NCBI RefSeq assembly: GCF_004005815.1
Contig: NZ_SACK01000006.1
Coordinates: forward strand, 223,195 to 287,194
Origin: Mucilaginibacter limnophilus
Lineage (GTDB): Bacteria; Bacteroidota; Bacteroidia; Sphingobacteriales; Sphingobacteriaceae
Direction: 5' to 3'
DNA: 64,000 nt
The notes below the pieces were generated by a model. That model saw nothing but the letters and a program-made list of their open reading frames with translations. It searched no databases and was not told the DNA's origin. Made by a program: the position numbers and the translations under genes. Positions 8,899 through 18,681 of the stretch are shown here, piece by piece; the first letter of the stretch is position 1; every line of letters begins with the position of its first letter.

Positions 8899-8981
8899 TA
8901 AAATCCCCTGTGTTTTTGTAACGATTGAATTAGTAACGTAAATATGGCTTTTGAATTACTTTTAGCAAAACATGGTGCAAT

Positions 8982-8989
8982 TACTTTTG
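8982..8989 (+). promoter_or_regulatory. Minus-7 box for the alcohol dehydrogenase gene
   Basis: TACTTTTG, 22 bases upstream of the ATG at 9012. Confidence 0.5.
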
Positions 8990-9011
8990 TTGAAAAATTA
9001 AACCACCATTT

Positions 9012-10055
9012 ATGTTAGCAACTAAAGGTTATGCCGCCTTAAAGGCAAGTGATGATTTGAAACCATTTACGTTTGAACGTAAAGAAGTTGGCCCGAATGA
9101 CATACAAATAGAAATTTTATACTGCGGTGTTTGCCATTCAGACATTCACCAGGTGCGTGATGAATGGGGCGGATCGATATTTCCGATGGTACCCGGACAC
9201 GAAGTTGTAGGAAAGATTGTAAAAGTAGGCGATGCAGTAACTCAATTTAAAGTAGGTGAAACTGCAGGTATCGGTTGTTTTGTTGACTCGTGCCGCACAT
9301 GCCCAAGCTGCCGGGCGGGTGAAGAGCAATATTGTGATAACCATATATCATTCACATACAACGGTACCTATAAAGACGGAACGCCTACTTACGGCGGTTA
9401 CTCAAACCAAATAGTGGTTGATGAGCAGTATGCTTTGCATGTTTCTGATAAACTACCGCTTGAAGCTGTGGCACCGTTGCTTTGTGCAGGTATTACCACT
9501 TATTCGCCGTTGAAAACCTGGAATGTTAAACAGGGAGATAAAGTAGGAGTAGTGGGCCTTGGCGGATTAGGGCACATGGCGGTTAAATTTGCCGCTTCAA
9601 TGGGCGCTGATGTTACTGTGTTAAGTACATCGCCATCAAAAAAAGAAGACGCTGAAAAACTGGGTGCACACCATTTTGTGGTTACCCGTGACGAAGAACA
9701 AGTAAAAAGTGTTGCCGGCTCGTTCAATCTGATCATCAATACAATCTCCGCGCAGCATGAGTATGACTTTTACCTGCAGATGCTTAAGCTTGACGGTACA
9801 ATGGTGCTTGTTGGTATTCCACCCGAAGCGCCGCAGGTATCCGCATTTAACCTGATAAACAAACGTCGCCGTCTTGCCGGATCAATGATAGGCGGTATTC
9901 GTGAAACGCAGGAAATGCTTGATTACTGTGCCGAACATAATATTGTATCTGATGTGGAAGTAATCAATATCGATTACATCAACGAAGCTTATGACCGCAT
10001 GATGAAAAATGATGTGCGTTACCGTTTCGTGATCGATATGGCAAGCTTGAAATAG
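9012..10055 (+). CDS. Zinc-dependent NAD(P) alcohol/aldehyde dehydrogenase (CAD/YahK type)
   Basis: Medium-chain dehydrogenase/reductase of the cinnamyl-alcohol-dehydrogenase branch, oxidising alcohols or reducing aldehydes in the cytoplasm. Catalytic zinc ligands are Cys41 (GVCHSD) and the GHE at 62-64. The structural zinc cluster is Cys94, Cys97, Cys100 and Cys108. The nucleotide fold shows GVVGLGGLGHMAVKFA. The C-terminal NDVRYRFVIDMASL is characteristic of YahK/AdhA-type enzymes that usually prefer NADPH. 347 residues is typical. It stands alone, between a promoter box and a strong terminator. The physiological substrate cannot be told from sequence. Confidence 0.9.
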   Translation: MLATKGYAALKASDDLKPFTFERKEVGPNDIQIEILYCGVCHSDIHQVRDEWGGSIFPMVPGHEVVGKIVKVGDAVTQFKVGETAGIGCFVDSCRTCPSCRAGEEQYCDNHISFTYNGTYKDGTPTYGGYSNQIVVDEQYALHVSDKLPLEAVAPLLCAGITTYSPLKTWNVKQGDKVGVVGLGGLGHMAVKFAASMGADVTVLSTSPSKKEDAEKLGAHHFVVTRDEEQVKSVAGSFNLIINTISAQHEYDFYLQMLKLDGTMVLVGIPPEAPQVSAFNLINKRRRLAGSMIGGIRETQEMLDYCAEHNIVSDVEVINIDYINEAYDRMMKNDVRYRFVIDMASLK

Positions 10056-10080
10056 TCGGTAAATAATTACTGTTTAAAAC

Positions 10081-10111
10081 AAAAAACGATGGGTTTCAAC
10101 CATCGCTTTTT
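10081..10111 (+). terminator. Rho-independent terminator after the alcohol dehydrogenase
   Basis: Stem CGATGG (10087-10092) with CCATCG (10100-10105), A-run before and T-run after; it could also serve the convergent RluA gene. Confidence 0.75.
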
Positions 10112-10120
10112 GTTTTATGA

Positions 10121-10819
10121 CTAATCCATTAAATGCGCGAACTTTTCCCAAAAGCCATCTTTTGGTAGGGGTGCTTTAATCTCTACTGGCTCATTTTTTA
10201 CGGGGTGAATAAATTGAAGTTTGCGTGCATGCAGGCTGATGCTTTTGCGCAGGCTACCTCGCGGATAGCCATATTTGTTATCGCCAACTATAGGTGAATT
10301 TAATGTAGATAGCTGTACGCGTATTTGATGCGGGCGTCCTGTAACCGGATTAACTTCTATTAAGTAATACCCATTTGCTTCGCCAACCGTACGGTAATGC
10401 AATTCAGACCGCAGGCTACCCTGCACCTCATGCCCATGAGCTTTGGTAACATTTTTCTGAGGATTTTTTACCAGCCAGTGTACCAGGTCGCCGTAAGGGG
10501 GGGCAGGTTTATTACGTACAACGGCATAATAGGTTTTACGTATCTGCCGTGTTTTAAAAAGCTGATTCATCCTGTCGAGCGCCTTGCTGGTTTTAGCAAA
10601 CAGGATTACGCCGCTAACAGGCCGGTCCAGCCTGTGTACCACACCTAAAAAGGCACCGTTAGGTTTATTATATTTTGCAGCAATATATTTCTTAACTTTT
10701 TCGTCAAGCGGTTCGTCGCCGGTTTCATCAACCTGTACAATATCGCCTGCGCGTTTGTTAACCGCAATCAGGTGATTGTCCTCGTATAATATATCGTTAT
10801 CGGTAATAGGTAAACTCAT
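10121..10819 (-). CDS. RluA-family pseudouridine synthase
   Basis: Isomerises uridine to pseudouridine in rRNA or tRNA. The active-site motif is VVHRLDRPVSGVILFAK with catalytic Asp65. Other conserved pieces are VNKRAGDIVQ near residue 20, YYLIEVNPVTGRPHQIRVQL (motif III) and the C-terminal SISLHARKLQFIHPVKNEPVEI. 232 residues with no S4 domain points to the RluC/TruC-like short forms. The exact target base cannot be assigned. Downstream it converges on the alcohol dehydrogenase terminator. Upstream lies a gap filled with two heptamer-repeat arrays before panB. Confidence 0.9.
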   Translation of the reverse strand: MSLPITDNDILYEDNHLIAVNKRAGDIVQVDETGDEPLDEKVKKYIAAKYNKPNGAFLGVVHRLDRPVSGVILFAKTSKALDRMNQLFKTRQIRKTYYAVVRNKPAPPYGDLVHWLVKNPQKNVTKAHGHEVQGSLRSELHYRTVGEANGYYLIEVNPVTGRPHQIRVQLSTLNSPIVGDNKYGYPRGSLRKSISLHARKLQFIHPVKNEPVEIKAPLPKDGFWEKFAHLMD

Positions 10820-10824
10820 TTTTG

Positions 10825-10852
10825 ATTTCGAATTTCGAATGTTCGATTTCGA
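10825..10852. repeat. 7-bp periodic repeat, ATTTCGA family
   Basis: Four heptamers at 10825-10831, 10832-10838, 10839-10845 and 10846-10852; units 1, 2 and 4 are ATTTCGA, unit 3 is ATGTTCG. The same unit order, including the deviant third unit, recurs at 27298-27332. Confidence 0.85.
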
Positions 10853-10871
10853 ATTAATAACAATGGATTGC

Positions 10872-10941
10872 TTGATTTGGTTGATTAAGTGAATGGTGAA
10901 ATTTTTGAGATCTCAATCAACCACTCACCATTCACTACTCA
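10872..10941. repeat. 7-bp periodic repeat, two opposed arrays (TGA / TCA family)
   Basis: Left array heptamers at 10872-10878, 10879-10885, 10886-10892 and 10893-10899 (types GGTTGAT, TAAGTGA, ATGGTGA). Right array at 10921-10927, 10928-10934 and 10935-10941 (types CCACTCA, CCATTCA, CTACTCA). AGTGAATGGTGA at 10888-10899 is the exact reverse complement of 10925-10936, so a 12-bp stem with a 25-base loop is possible just downstream of panB. Confidence 0.82.
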
Positions 10942-11757
10942 CTAATATTGTTCTTTATCGCTTGGGAAACTGCCCGACTTGACATCGCTGGTATAGTTCT
11001 TTATTGCGTCGCTCATCACGTCATATAGGTTGGCATACTGGCGTAAAAAGCGTGGTTTAAAACCTTTGTTTATACCCAGCATATCGTGTATTACCAATAC
11101 CTGTCCGTCGCAATACTGCCCGGCGCCAATGCCAATAGTAGGTATGCTCAGACTTTGGCTAACTTCCTGGCCTAACTGAGCCGGTATTTTCTCAAGTACA
11201 ACAGCAAAGCAACCAAGCTCCTGCAGTTTCAAAGCATCATTACGCAGCTTTTGCGCTTCAGCGTCTTCTTTTGCTCTTACGGTATATGTGCCAAATTTAT
11301 ATATGGATTGCGGTGTAAGCCCTAAGTGTCCCATAACCGGGATGCCGGCTGTTAAAATTCTGCTTACCGATTCGGCTATTTCAATACCACCTTCCAGCTT
11401 CACCGCGTGTGCTCCCGATTCTTTCATAATACGGATTGCCGACGCCAGGGCTTCCTTTGAATTTCCCTGGTACGAGCCAAAAGGCAGGTCAACTACTACA
11501 AGCGCCCGTTTGGCTGCCCGCACTACCGACGATGCGTGGTAGATCATCTGGTCGAGCGTGATAGGCAAGGTGGTTTCATGACCGGCCATTACATTTGATG
11601 CCGAATCGCCAACCAGTATCACATCAACACCGGCATCATCAACAATGCTGGCTATTGAAAAATCATAAGCGGTAAGCATGGCTATCTTGTGCCCGGCGTT
11701 TTTAAGTTCCTGCAGGGTGCGGGTAGTAACCCGTTTTATTTCTTTGTTAACCGACAT
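10942..11757 (-). CDS. panB: 3-methyl-2-oxobutanoate hydroxymethyltransferase
   Basis: First committed step of pantothenate synthesis: transfers a hydroxymethyl group from 5,10-methylene-THF to ketoisovalerate. The Mg2+ and substrate-binding pattern is visible in [63 protein letters not shown] and [11 protein letters not shown]. 271 residues fits the TIM-barrel enzyme. Divergent from carA across a 199-base region with a minus-7 box for each gene. No other pan gene is in view. Confidence 0.96.
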   Translation of the reverse strand: MSVNKEIKRVTTRTLQELKNAGHKIAMLTAYDFSIASIVDDAGVDVILVGDSASNVMAGHETTLPITLDQMIYHASSVVRAAKRALVVVDLPFGSYQGNSKEALASAIRIMKESGAHAVKLEGGIEIAESVSRILTAGIPVMGHLGLTPQSIYKFGTYTVRAKEDAEAQKLRNDALKLQELGCFAVVLEKIPAQLGQEVSQSLSIPTIGIGAGQYCDGQVLVIHDMLGINKGFKPRFLRQYANLYDVMSDAIKNYTSDVKSGSFPSDKEQY

Positions 11758-11781
11758 GTGGCTGCGGATTTATTTGTTAGA

Positions 11782-11789
11782 CAAAGGTA
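11782..11789 (-). promoter_or_regulatory. Minus-7 box for panB
   Basis: TACCTTTG on the minus strand, 24 bases upstream of the panB ATG. Confidence 0.6.
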
Positions 11790-11846
11790 GAAACTACCTG
11801 TATAAATAATGTGTAAATTTTATTAGTATAAAACATTAAGTTTTTG

Positions 11847-11956
11847 TACTTTTGCACCCGTGAAAATAGAAGTGAATTACTTCCATATTTCTACCTCTTG
11901 TAACGGCCTGCCACACCAGGCAAACCGGCTAATTAAATCATTCAATTTATTTTATA
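11847..11956 (+). promoter_or_regulatory. carA promoter and ~100-base leader
   Basis: TACTTTTG at 11847-11854 fits the minus-7 consensus. About 95 bases of leader follow before the carA ATG, with two small hairpins: GAAGT/ACTTC around 11870-11884 and GCCTG/CAGGC near 11908-11923. The leader is longer than usual for this genome and might carry regulation, but I recognise no known riboswitch. Confidence 0.5.
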
Positions 11957-13057
11957 ATGACCAGTTACACTAAATTACCTGCGGTATTATTATTGGCTGA
12001 CGGCACAGTTTTTCATGGCAAAGCAGCGGGAAAAATTGGAACCACCACCGGCGAAATTTGTTTTAATACCGGCATGACCGGTTACCAGGAAATATTTACC
12101 GATCCGTCATACTTCGGGCAGATCATGGTGACCACTAACGCCCACATAGGTAACTATGGCATCAGTAACGAAGAAGTTGAATCGGGAAAGATACAGATAG
12201 CAGGGTTGGTTTGTAAAAATTACAACATCGCTTACAGCCGCAAGCAAGCCGATGGTTCAATACAGGATTACTTCCAGGAGCAAAACATTGTAGGTATATC
12301 AGATATTGACACCCGCCAGCTGGTGCGTCACATTCGTGACAAGGGTGCCATGAACGCCATTATATCTTCAGAGATACTTGATGTTGAAGAACTGAAAAGA
12401 AAACTGGCTGAAGTACCATCAATGGACGGGCTGGAACTTTCATCGCAGGTATCAACTACCGAAACCTATACTTTTGGTAATGAGGATGCACCATACCGTG
12501 TAGCGGTGCTTGATTTAGGTGTAAAGAAAAACATCCTGCGCAACTTTGCCGACCGTGATGTATATGCAAAGGTTTATCCGGCTAAGACAACTTTTGAAGA
12601 AATGGAGAAAGATTTTGCGCCGACCGGTTATTTCATTTCAAACGGTCCCGGCGACCCATCGGCAATGCCTTATGCTGTTGAAACTGTAAAAGAAATTTTA
12701 AATGCGGATAAGCCAATGTTCGGCATATGCCTTGGTCACCAGTTATTGGCATTGGCTAATGATATCCCGACTAAAAAAATGTTTAATGGTCACCGCGGTT
12801 TAAATCACCCGGTAAAAAATATTATTAAAGATCATTGCGAGGTAACCTCGCAAAACCACGGTTTTGGTGTAGTGCAGGAAGCAGTAAGGGCATCTGATAA
12901 AGTTGAAATTACCCACGTAAACCTTAACGACCAGTCGATTGAAGGTATCCGTGTAAAAGATAAAAAAGCATTCTCGGTACAATACCACCCTGAATCGTCA
13001 CCTGGTCCGCACGATTCAAGGTATCTGTTTGATGACTTTATTGATCTGATGAAATAG
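11957..13057 (+). CDS. carA: Carbamoyl phosphate synthase small (glutaminase) subunit
   Basis: Hydrolyses glutamine and channels ammonia to CarB for carbamoyl phosphate, feeding arginine and pyrimidine synthesis. The N-terminal CarA domain (1-150) has TGEICFNTGMTGYQEIFTDPSY. The class I glutamine amidotransferase domain has nucleophile Cys258 in FGICLGHQ and partners His344 and Glu346 in QYHPESSPGPHDS. 366 residues is standard. carB is not adjacent: a strong terminator lies directly downstream, so the two subunits are encoded apart or carB lies outside the window. Confidence 0.96.
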   Translation: MTSYTKLPAVLLLADGTVFHGKAAGKIGTTTGEICFNTGMTGYQEIFTDPSYFGQIMVTTNAHIGNYGISNEEVESGKIQIAGLVCKNYNIAYSRKQADGSIQDYFQEQNIVGISDIDTRQLVRHIRDKGAMNAIISSEILDVEELKRKLAEVPSMDGLELSSQVSTTETYTFGNEDAPYRVAVLDLGVKKNILRNFADRDVYAKVYPAKTTFEEMEKDFAPTGYFISNGPGDPSAMPYAVETVKEILNADKPMFGICLGHQLLALANDIPTKKMFNGHRGLNHPVKNIIKDHCEVTSQNHGFGVVQEAVRASDKVEITHVNLNDQSIEGIRVKDKKAFSVQYHPESSPGPHDSRYLFDDFIDLMK

Positions 13058-13060
13058 GTT

Positions 13061-13095
13061 GGTCATTGGTTAATAGTCATTAGTCACTGTCATTG
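13061..13095. repeat. 7-bp periodic repeat, AGTCATT family
   Basis: Heptamers at 13061-13067 (GGTCATT), 13068-13074 (GGTTAAT), 13075-13081 (AGTCATT), 13082-13088 (AGTCACT) and a final shifted GTCATTG at 13089-13095, immediately after the carA stop codon. Confidence 0.75.
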
Positions 13096-13103
13096 AAAAT
13101 ATT

Positions 13104-13138
13104 AAAAAGCGATAGGTTGAAAATCTATCGCTTTTTTT
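13104..13138 (+). terminator. Rho-independent terminator after carA
   Basis: Perfect 12-bp arms AAAAAGCGATAG (13104-13115) and CTATCGCTTTTT (13125-13136), then T and A. Confidence 0.85.
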
Positions 13139-13174
13139 ATTAAAAAATATGTAAATATTCAGTTTTATTGTTTT

Positions 13175-13528
13175 ATGATTTTGATGATTTTCATGCTTTG
13201 CGCTTTGATTTTGCTGTTATTTTTTAGTGTCGGTATGCATTATTTTAACCAGATGATTTATACCAAGCGTATTAAAAAACAATTAGCAGATTTAAATTAT
13301 CAGTTTGTTTCATTTAAATCTATTAAAAGACCGTCGCATGATAATGATGACATTGATGAGATGATATGGGGGACTTTTATAATGGATTATGGTGTAAACA
13401 CAGGCTCAACGCTATTTAAAGAAGTAACGTATTTGGATAAAGCGAAACATACTCAAAAATGCACCGCAGTTATTGTAAAATTTCTATTTATCATCACCTC
13501 AGTAAAATTAGACATTGCTGCAAATTAA
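13175..13528 (+). CDS. Small membrane-anchored protein, unknown
   Basis: 117 residues. The first 23 residues form one membrane helix (MILMIFMLCALILLLFFSVG), and the remainder is a soluble domain with basic and acidic patches (KRIKKQLADLNYQFVSFKSIKRPSHDNDDIDEM) ending in another hydrophobic stretch (AVIVKFLFIITSVKLDI). The gene is AT-rich compared with carA. I recognise no family. It lies alone after the carA terminator. Confidence 0.6.
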   Translation: MILMIFMLCALILLLFFSVGMHYFNQMIYTKRIKKQLADLNYQFVSFKSIKRPSHDNDDIDEMIWGTFIMDYGVNTGSTLFKEVTYLDKAKHTQKCTAVIVKFLFIITSVKLDIAAN

Positions 13529-13664
13529 AATTGATACACAATAACTTAAGCCTATTCCTTAAAATTGTTACTCTCCCCGTGTTGGTGCCCTCACCAAACA
13601 ACCACTCGATATACCTTTTCTTAAACCTATAGCCATACTAACTGTTAATCAATAAACTACTATT

Positions 13665-13877
13665 ATGAAAAAGGGCGATACCGTACACTGGAACTGGGGC
13701 AAAGGCGAGGCAGAAGGTAAAATTGAGAAAGAGCACAAAGAACCGGTAAAGAAAACCATTAAAGGCTCAACCGTTAAACGCAATGCCAGTAAAGACAAGC
13801 CTGCTTACGAAATTAAACAGGGGAATGGCAATAAGGTGCTTAAATCAAAAGGCGAACTTAAAAAAGGCGGGAAGTAG
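13665..13877 (+). CDS. DUF2945 / HVA1 TUDOR-like small basic protein
   Basis: 70 residues: KKGDTVHWNWGKGEAEGKIEKEH at the N-terminus and AYEIKQGNGNKVLKSKGELKK at the C-terminus are the hallmarks of the DUF2945 (hypervirulence-associated protein TUDOR) family, a small SH3-like barrel common in bacteria and fungi. The family has no firm biochemical role; the strong positive charge suggests nucleic-acid contact but that is inference. It is monocistronic, flanked by about 100-base gaps. Confidence 0.8.
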   Translation: MKKGDTVHWNWGKGEAEGKIEKEHKEPVKKTIKGSTVKRNASKDKPAYEIKQGNGNKVLKSKGELKKGGK

Positions 13878-13984
13878 TATATGCACCTCCCTTTCATTTT
13901 AAGAGGCTTGGGGTTAGCTGTAAAATTTTTGTCATTCACTCAAAATGTTATGGTTATTTAAATAAACTGTACCATTTTTACAGA

Positions 13985-14749
13985 ATGGAAAAAAAGCCGG
14001 TTATTACTGTAAAGAACCTGGTTAAAAACTATGGCGACTTTGCCGCCGTACGTGATGTAAGTTTTGAGGTTTATGAGGGAGAAATATTCGGATTACTTGG
14101 TCCGAATGGTGCGGGCAAAACTACTACACTTGAAATAATTGAAACGCTTCGCGAAAAAACTTCAGGCGAGATCATCGTTGACGGCTTTTCAGTTGATACC
14201 AATGCCGACAGTATTAAGCAACGCATAGGCGTGCAACTTCAGGCCGCAGGTTATTATCCAAATCTTAACCTGTCGGAATTGATCGACCTTTTTTCAGGCT
14301 TATATGGTATCACCAAAAAGCCAATGGAAATGCTGGGAAAAGTTGCCCTAACAGATAAAGCCAAAGCCAAATACAAACAGCTTTCCGGCGGGCAAAAACA
14401 ACGCTTCTCTATCGCTACTACATTAATAAATAATCCACGTATAATCTTTCTTGACGAACCTACCACCGGCCTCGATCCGCAGGCGCGACGTAACCTTTGG
14501 AATTTGATACGGGAAATACGTGACGCCGGTACCACTGTCGTTATTACTACGCATTACATGGACGAAGCCGAAGTACTTTGCGATCGTGTGGCCTTTATCG
14601 ATGGTGGTAAAGTGATAGGTATTGATACACCTGATAATTTTATTGATAAGCTGGTTGAATCGGGCTTCGAACGGCCAAAGCAGGTTAAGGCCGCTAACCT
14701 TGAGGATGTTTTTATAAACATGACAGGCAAGGAGTGGAGAGAAAGTTAA
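13985..14749 (+). CDS. ABC transporter ATP-binding protein (ABC-2 exporter)
   Basis: Cytoplasmic ATPase of an ABC-2 type exporter. Walker A GPNGAGKTTT lies near residue 40, the Q-loop region at GVQLQAAGYYPNL, the signature LSGGQKQR near 135, Walker B RIIFLDEPTTGLDPQ near 155 and the H-loop VITTHYMDE near 190. 254 residues. The C-terminal PKQVKAANLEDVFINMTGKEWRES is the usual end of drug/antibiotic-exporter ATPases. Its permease partner follows after 115 bases, in which an 8-bp repeat pair is placed. The substrate is unknown. Confidence 0.93.
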   Translation: MEKKPVITVKNLVKNYGDFAAVRDVSFEVYEGEIFGLLGPNGAGKTTTLEIIETLREKTSGEIIVDGFSVDTNADSIKQRIGVQLQAAGYYPNLNLSELIDLFSGLYGITKKPMEMLGKVALTDKAKAKYKQLSGGQKQRFSIATTLINNPRIIFLDEPTTGLDPQARRNLWNLIREIRDAGTTVVITTHYMDEAEVLCDRVAFIDGGKVIGIDTPDNFIDKLVESGFERPKQVKAANLEDVFINMTGKEWRES

Positions 14750-14760
14750 GATAAGTTTTA

Positions 14761-14860
14761 GTCGGAAAGTCTGAAAAGTCAGGAAAGTCCGAAAGACGAA
14801 TTAATATAGTATAAGATAAAGAACTTCCGGACTTGCGGTCTTTACCGACTTTCGGACTAA
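14761..14860. repeat. 8-bp periodic repeat, inverted arrays (GTCCGAAA / CGGACTTT family)
   Basis: Left array: GTCGGAAA (14761-14768), then 9-, 9- and 8-base variants of GTCNGAAA to 14794. Right array from 14820 to 14860 in units of about 8 bases with core CNGACTTT. The two arrays are mutually inverted across an AT-rich centre and fill nearly the whole gap between the ATPase and permease genes. The same unit occurs at 27535-27625. Confidence 0.8.
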
Positions 14861-14864
14861 CACA

Positions 14865-15959
14865 ATGAGAAAGTACAGTAACACACGCGCCACTTTGGCT
14901 ATTGCTACGGCAAGTTTAAAATCAATATTACGCAGCCCTTCGGCAGTGATATTCAGCTTAGCGTTCCCGCTGATATTTATATTGGTGTTCGGCTTTATTG
15001 GTGGTGGCGGCGTTAAGGTTGAAGTGGGTTTAGGCAAAGGCAGCGATACCACTAACATCGTTTACCAGGAGTTAAAAGGTGTAAATGTAGTTAAGTTGTT
15101 GCCTGATCTATCTGAAGAAACATTAAAAAAGAATCTTGAAAAAGGTAGCCTGGATGCAGTGCTTACAATCAGCAAAAATCCAAACGGTAAACCACCTTAT
15201 ATTGTTGATGTTAAATACACCAAAGCATCGCTCGAAAAAGGAAACATCCTGAAAGCCGTACTAAATAACATCTTCTATATAGTAAATACCAAAGGCGCTA
15301 ACGCTCCGCCTCCTGTTGCCGAGTTGCGCGAAGCTACCGTACATGGCCGCGAGTACAAGACTATCGATTTTATACTGCCCGGGCAGTTGGGGTTCTCGTT
15401 GCTAAGTACAGGTGTGTTTGGTACTGCGTTCGTGTTTTTAAGTCTGCGGATAACCTTGGTAATCAAGCGTTTTTTTGCTACACCCGTTAAGCGTGCCAGC
15501 ATTGTAATAGGCGAAGCCATAGCGCGTATTACTTTTTCCTTAATAGGCGCGCTGTTTATCATATTGGTTGGCCATTTCTTTTTCGGTTTTACACTGATAC
15601 ATGGCTTTGTAACGGTAATCAATATGCTCATATTATCCGTTATCGGCCTCATTGTTTTTATGGGATTTGGGTTTACAGTATCAGGCATCGCTAAAAACGA
15701 AAGTTCAGTACCACCAATAGCCAACATCATCACGCTCCCCCAATTTCTTTTATCCGGAACATTTTTCTCTATCGAAGCGTTCCCTAAATGGCTGCAGCCT
15801 ATTAGCCGGGCATTACCGCTAACTTATTTGAATGACGCTATGCGTAAAGTGGCATTTGAAGGAGCGGGGTTATTTGATGTAACCCATCAATTATTAGTGC
15901 TTGCTATATGGGGTGTAATTATCTATACCGTGGCTGTTAAGGCATTTAAGTGGGAATAG
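14865..15959 (+). CDS. ABC-2 type transporter permease
   Basis: Membrane subunit for the preceding ATPase. One N-terminal membrane helix (about residues 26-46, AVIFSLAFPLIFILVFGFIG), a periplasmic domain of about 130 residues, then five membrane segments from about residue 170, with the ABC-2 signature region NIITLPQFLLSGTFFSIEAFPKWLQPISRALPLTYLNDAMR. 364 residues is typical for the ABC2_membrane_3 type. Likely exports a lipid-like or drug-like substrate; no regulator is adjacent. Confidence 0.9.
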   Translation: MRKYSNTRATLAIATASLKSILRSPSAVIFSLAFPLIFILVFGFIGGGGVKVEVGLGKGSDTTNIVYQELKGVNVVKLLPDLSEETLKKNLEKGSLDAVLTISKNPNGKPPYIVDVKYTKASLEKGNILKAVLNNIFYIVNTKGANAPPPVAELREATVHGREYKTIDFILPGQLGFSLLSTGVFGTAFVFLSLRITLVIKRFFATPVKRASIVIGEAIARITFSLIGALFIILVGHFFFGFTLIHGFVTVINMLILSVIGLIVFMGFGFTVSGIAKNESSVPPIANIITLPQFLLSGTFFSIEAFPKWLQPISRALPLTYLNDAMRKVAFEGAGLFDVTHQLLVLAIWGVIIYTVAVKAFKWE

Positions 15960-16021
15960 ATTGTTAACATTAAAATAATATTAGTAATCATATAATTAAC
16001 ATTTGCATAACATTAACGTAA

Positions 16022-16029
16022 TAGATTTG
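16022..16029 (+). promoter_or_regulatory. Minus-7 box for the DUF2490 gene
   Basis: TAGATTTG, 17 bases upstream of the ATG at 16047. Confidence 0.5.
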
Positions 16030-16046
16030 CTGAAATCATTACAAGC

Positions 16047-16790
16047 ATGTTAGGTAAACGTTTATTTAGTGTTATATGTCTGTTGATATTAATTGTTTGT
16101 TCAAGTAATGTTAGGGCGCAAAATGGTAAAACAGGTACCTGGGGAATAGTTACAGTAACATTACCCGGAGACAGCACCCACCGTTGGGGCGGATATATAG
16201 AGTTGCAAACCCGTACCAACACTTTTTTCAATCAGGCATTTTATTATGAAGTAAAAGGTGGTATCAGCTATGATATTGCTAAAAACTATACAGCGCTTAT
16301 TGGTACCGGGCGGTATGTTACCTATGACTATAATGAACTTGACGAACCGCCAACGGTTTTAGAAACCCGCTTGTGGGAGCAGATGACCGTTAACCAACTG
16401 CTCGATCGTATTAAAATTGAACACCGTTATCGTATTGAGCAACGCTTTTTTGACCACACGCCATACCGTAATCGTTTCAGGTACAGGCTTAACCTGGCTA
16501 TTCCTATTAATCATCGCAAAGTAGAACCAAAAACATATTATGCCGCTGTTTTTGACGAGATATTCCTGAATAATAAAGCGCCGCATTTTGAACGTAACCG
16601 TCTTTATGTGGGTATGGGTTACCAGTTTAATAAGTCGTTAAGCTTACAATTGGGTTGGATGCAGCAATATAACTACTCGCTTAACTCGGCAAGCACCGGC
16701 GGTAAAAACAACCTTGCTATAAATGTGCAATACCGCTTTAACCGCAAAAACACTAAGCCTAAAGAGCATATTCCGGGTATGCAGGATTAA
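16047..16790 (+). CDS. DUF2490 outer-membrane barrel protein
   Basis: 247 residues. The N-terminal signal peptide is cleaved near NVRAQNG (about residue 25). The mature protein alternates aromatic and polar residues in beta-strand style with conserved pieces TRLWEQMTVNQLLDRIKIEHRYRIEQRFF, NRFRYRLNLAIPIN and NRLYVGMGYQFNKSLSLQLGWMQQYN, which match DUF2490. These proteins are thought to be small outer-membrane barrels of unknown function. Own promoter box at 16022; the next gene, eno, starts 104 bases downstream. Confidence 0.85.
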   Translation: MLGKRLFSVICLLILIVCSSNVRAQNGKTGTWGIVTVTLPGDSTHRWGGYIELQTRTNTFFNQAFYYEVKGGISYDIAKNYTALIGTGRYVTYDYNELDEPPTVLETRLWEQMTVNQLLDRIKIEHRYRIEQRFFDHTPYRNRFRYRLNLAIPINHRKVEPKTYYAAVFDEIFLNNKAPHFERNRLYVGMGYQFNKSLSLQLGWMQQYNYSLNSASTGGKNNLAINVQYRFNRKNTKPKEHIPGMQD

Positions 16791-16870
16791 ATAATAGTGA
16801 ATCAGGTTAAATTATTGTTATTAATGCCGGTTTTTTATTGCGATTTTTTAACTTAGCGCCGAAAAAATAA

Positions 16871-18190
<1,320 letters not shown>

Positions 18191-18223
18191 TTTCAAGAAT
18201 TGATTCGAATTTTTACGAATAGT

Positions 18224-18250
18224 AAAAGCCGGCTTTATGCCGGCTTTTTT
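18224..18250 (+). terminator. Rho-independent terminator after eno
   Basis: Perfect 10-bp arms AAAAGCCGGC (18224-18233) and GCCGGCTTTT (18239-18248), then TT. Confidence 0.88.
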
Positions 18251-18273
18251 GGTTAGGCAGTTAATTGAATTAT

Positions 18274-18681
18274 ATGAATAAGTTATTTCTGATAATATTA
18301 GTATTATTTTGTTCGTGTAATGAAAGTGAAAAAGTAGTAGTTACATCACCCTCTAAAAAATATTTACTTGTAGCTAATGTGAATGATAAGAAAGAGGATA
18401 AGAAAAAATACGGTTGTGTTTTACTTAAACTGTATGATACACATGGTAAAGTTTTAGACAGTTTGCAAACCGGTGCTTCAGTATTCCAGACATGGGCTGC
18501 GGGATGGCATGATATAAATGATACAATCGTTTTATGTAGTAGTGATATTGGGACATATGCATATGCAGTAACTGCTAAAGGTAAGTTGAATGAAATTTCA
18601 GTAACGCTTGAAAGCCCTTTAATAGCTATTGGAGACACTGTTTTTAAGCGAACATACGGGTATGTATTGGGAAAAGATTAA
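18274..18681 (+). CDS. Small lipoprotein, possibly polymorphic-toxin-associated
   Basis: 135 residues from the ATG at 18274 (a TTG nine bases upstream is also in frame). The N-terminus MNKLFLIILVLFCSC is a lipoprotein signal. The mature part SPSKKYLLVANVNDKKEDKKKYGCVLLKLYD..W..GWHDINDTIVLCSSDIGTYAY resembles small orphan proteins often found beside immunity genes; I cannot name a family with certainty. The gene and its downstream neighbour are clearly AT-richer and use rarer codons than eno, suggesting acquisition. Confidence 0.6.
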   Translation: MNKLFLIILVLFCSCNESEKVVVTSPSKKYLLVANVNDKKEDKKKYGCVLLKLYDTHGKVLDSLQTGASVFQTWAAGWHDINDTIVLCSSDIGTYAYAVTAKGKLNEISVTLESPLIAIGDTVFKRTYGYVLGKD

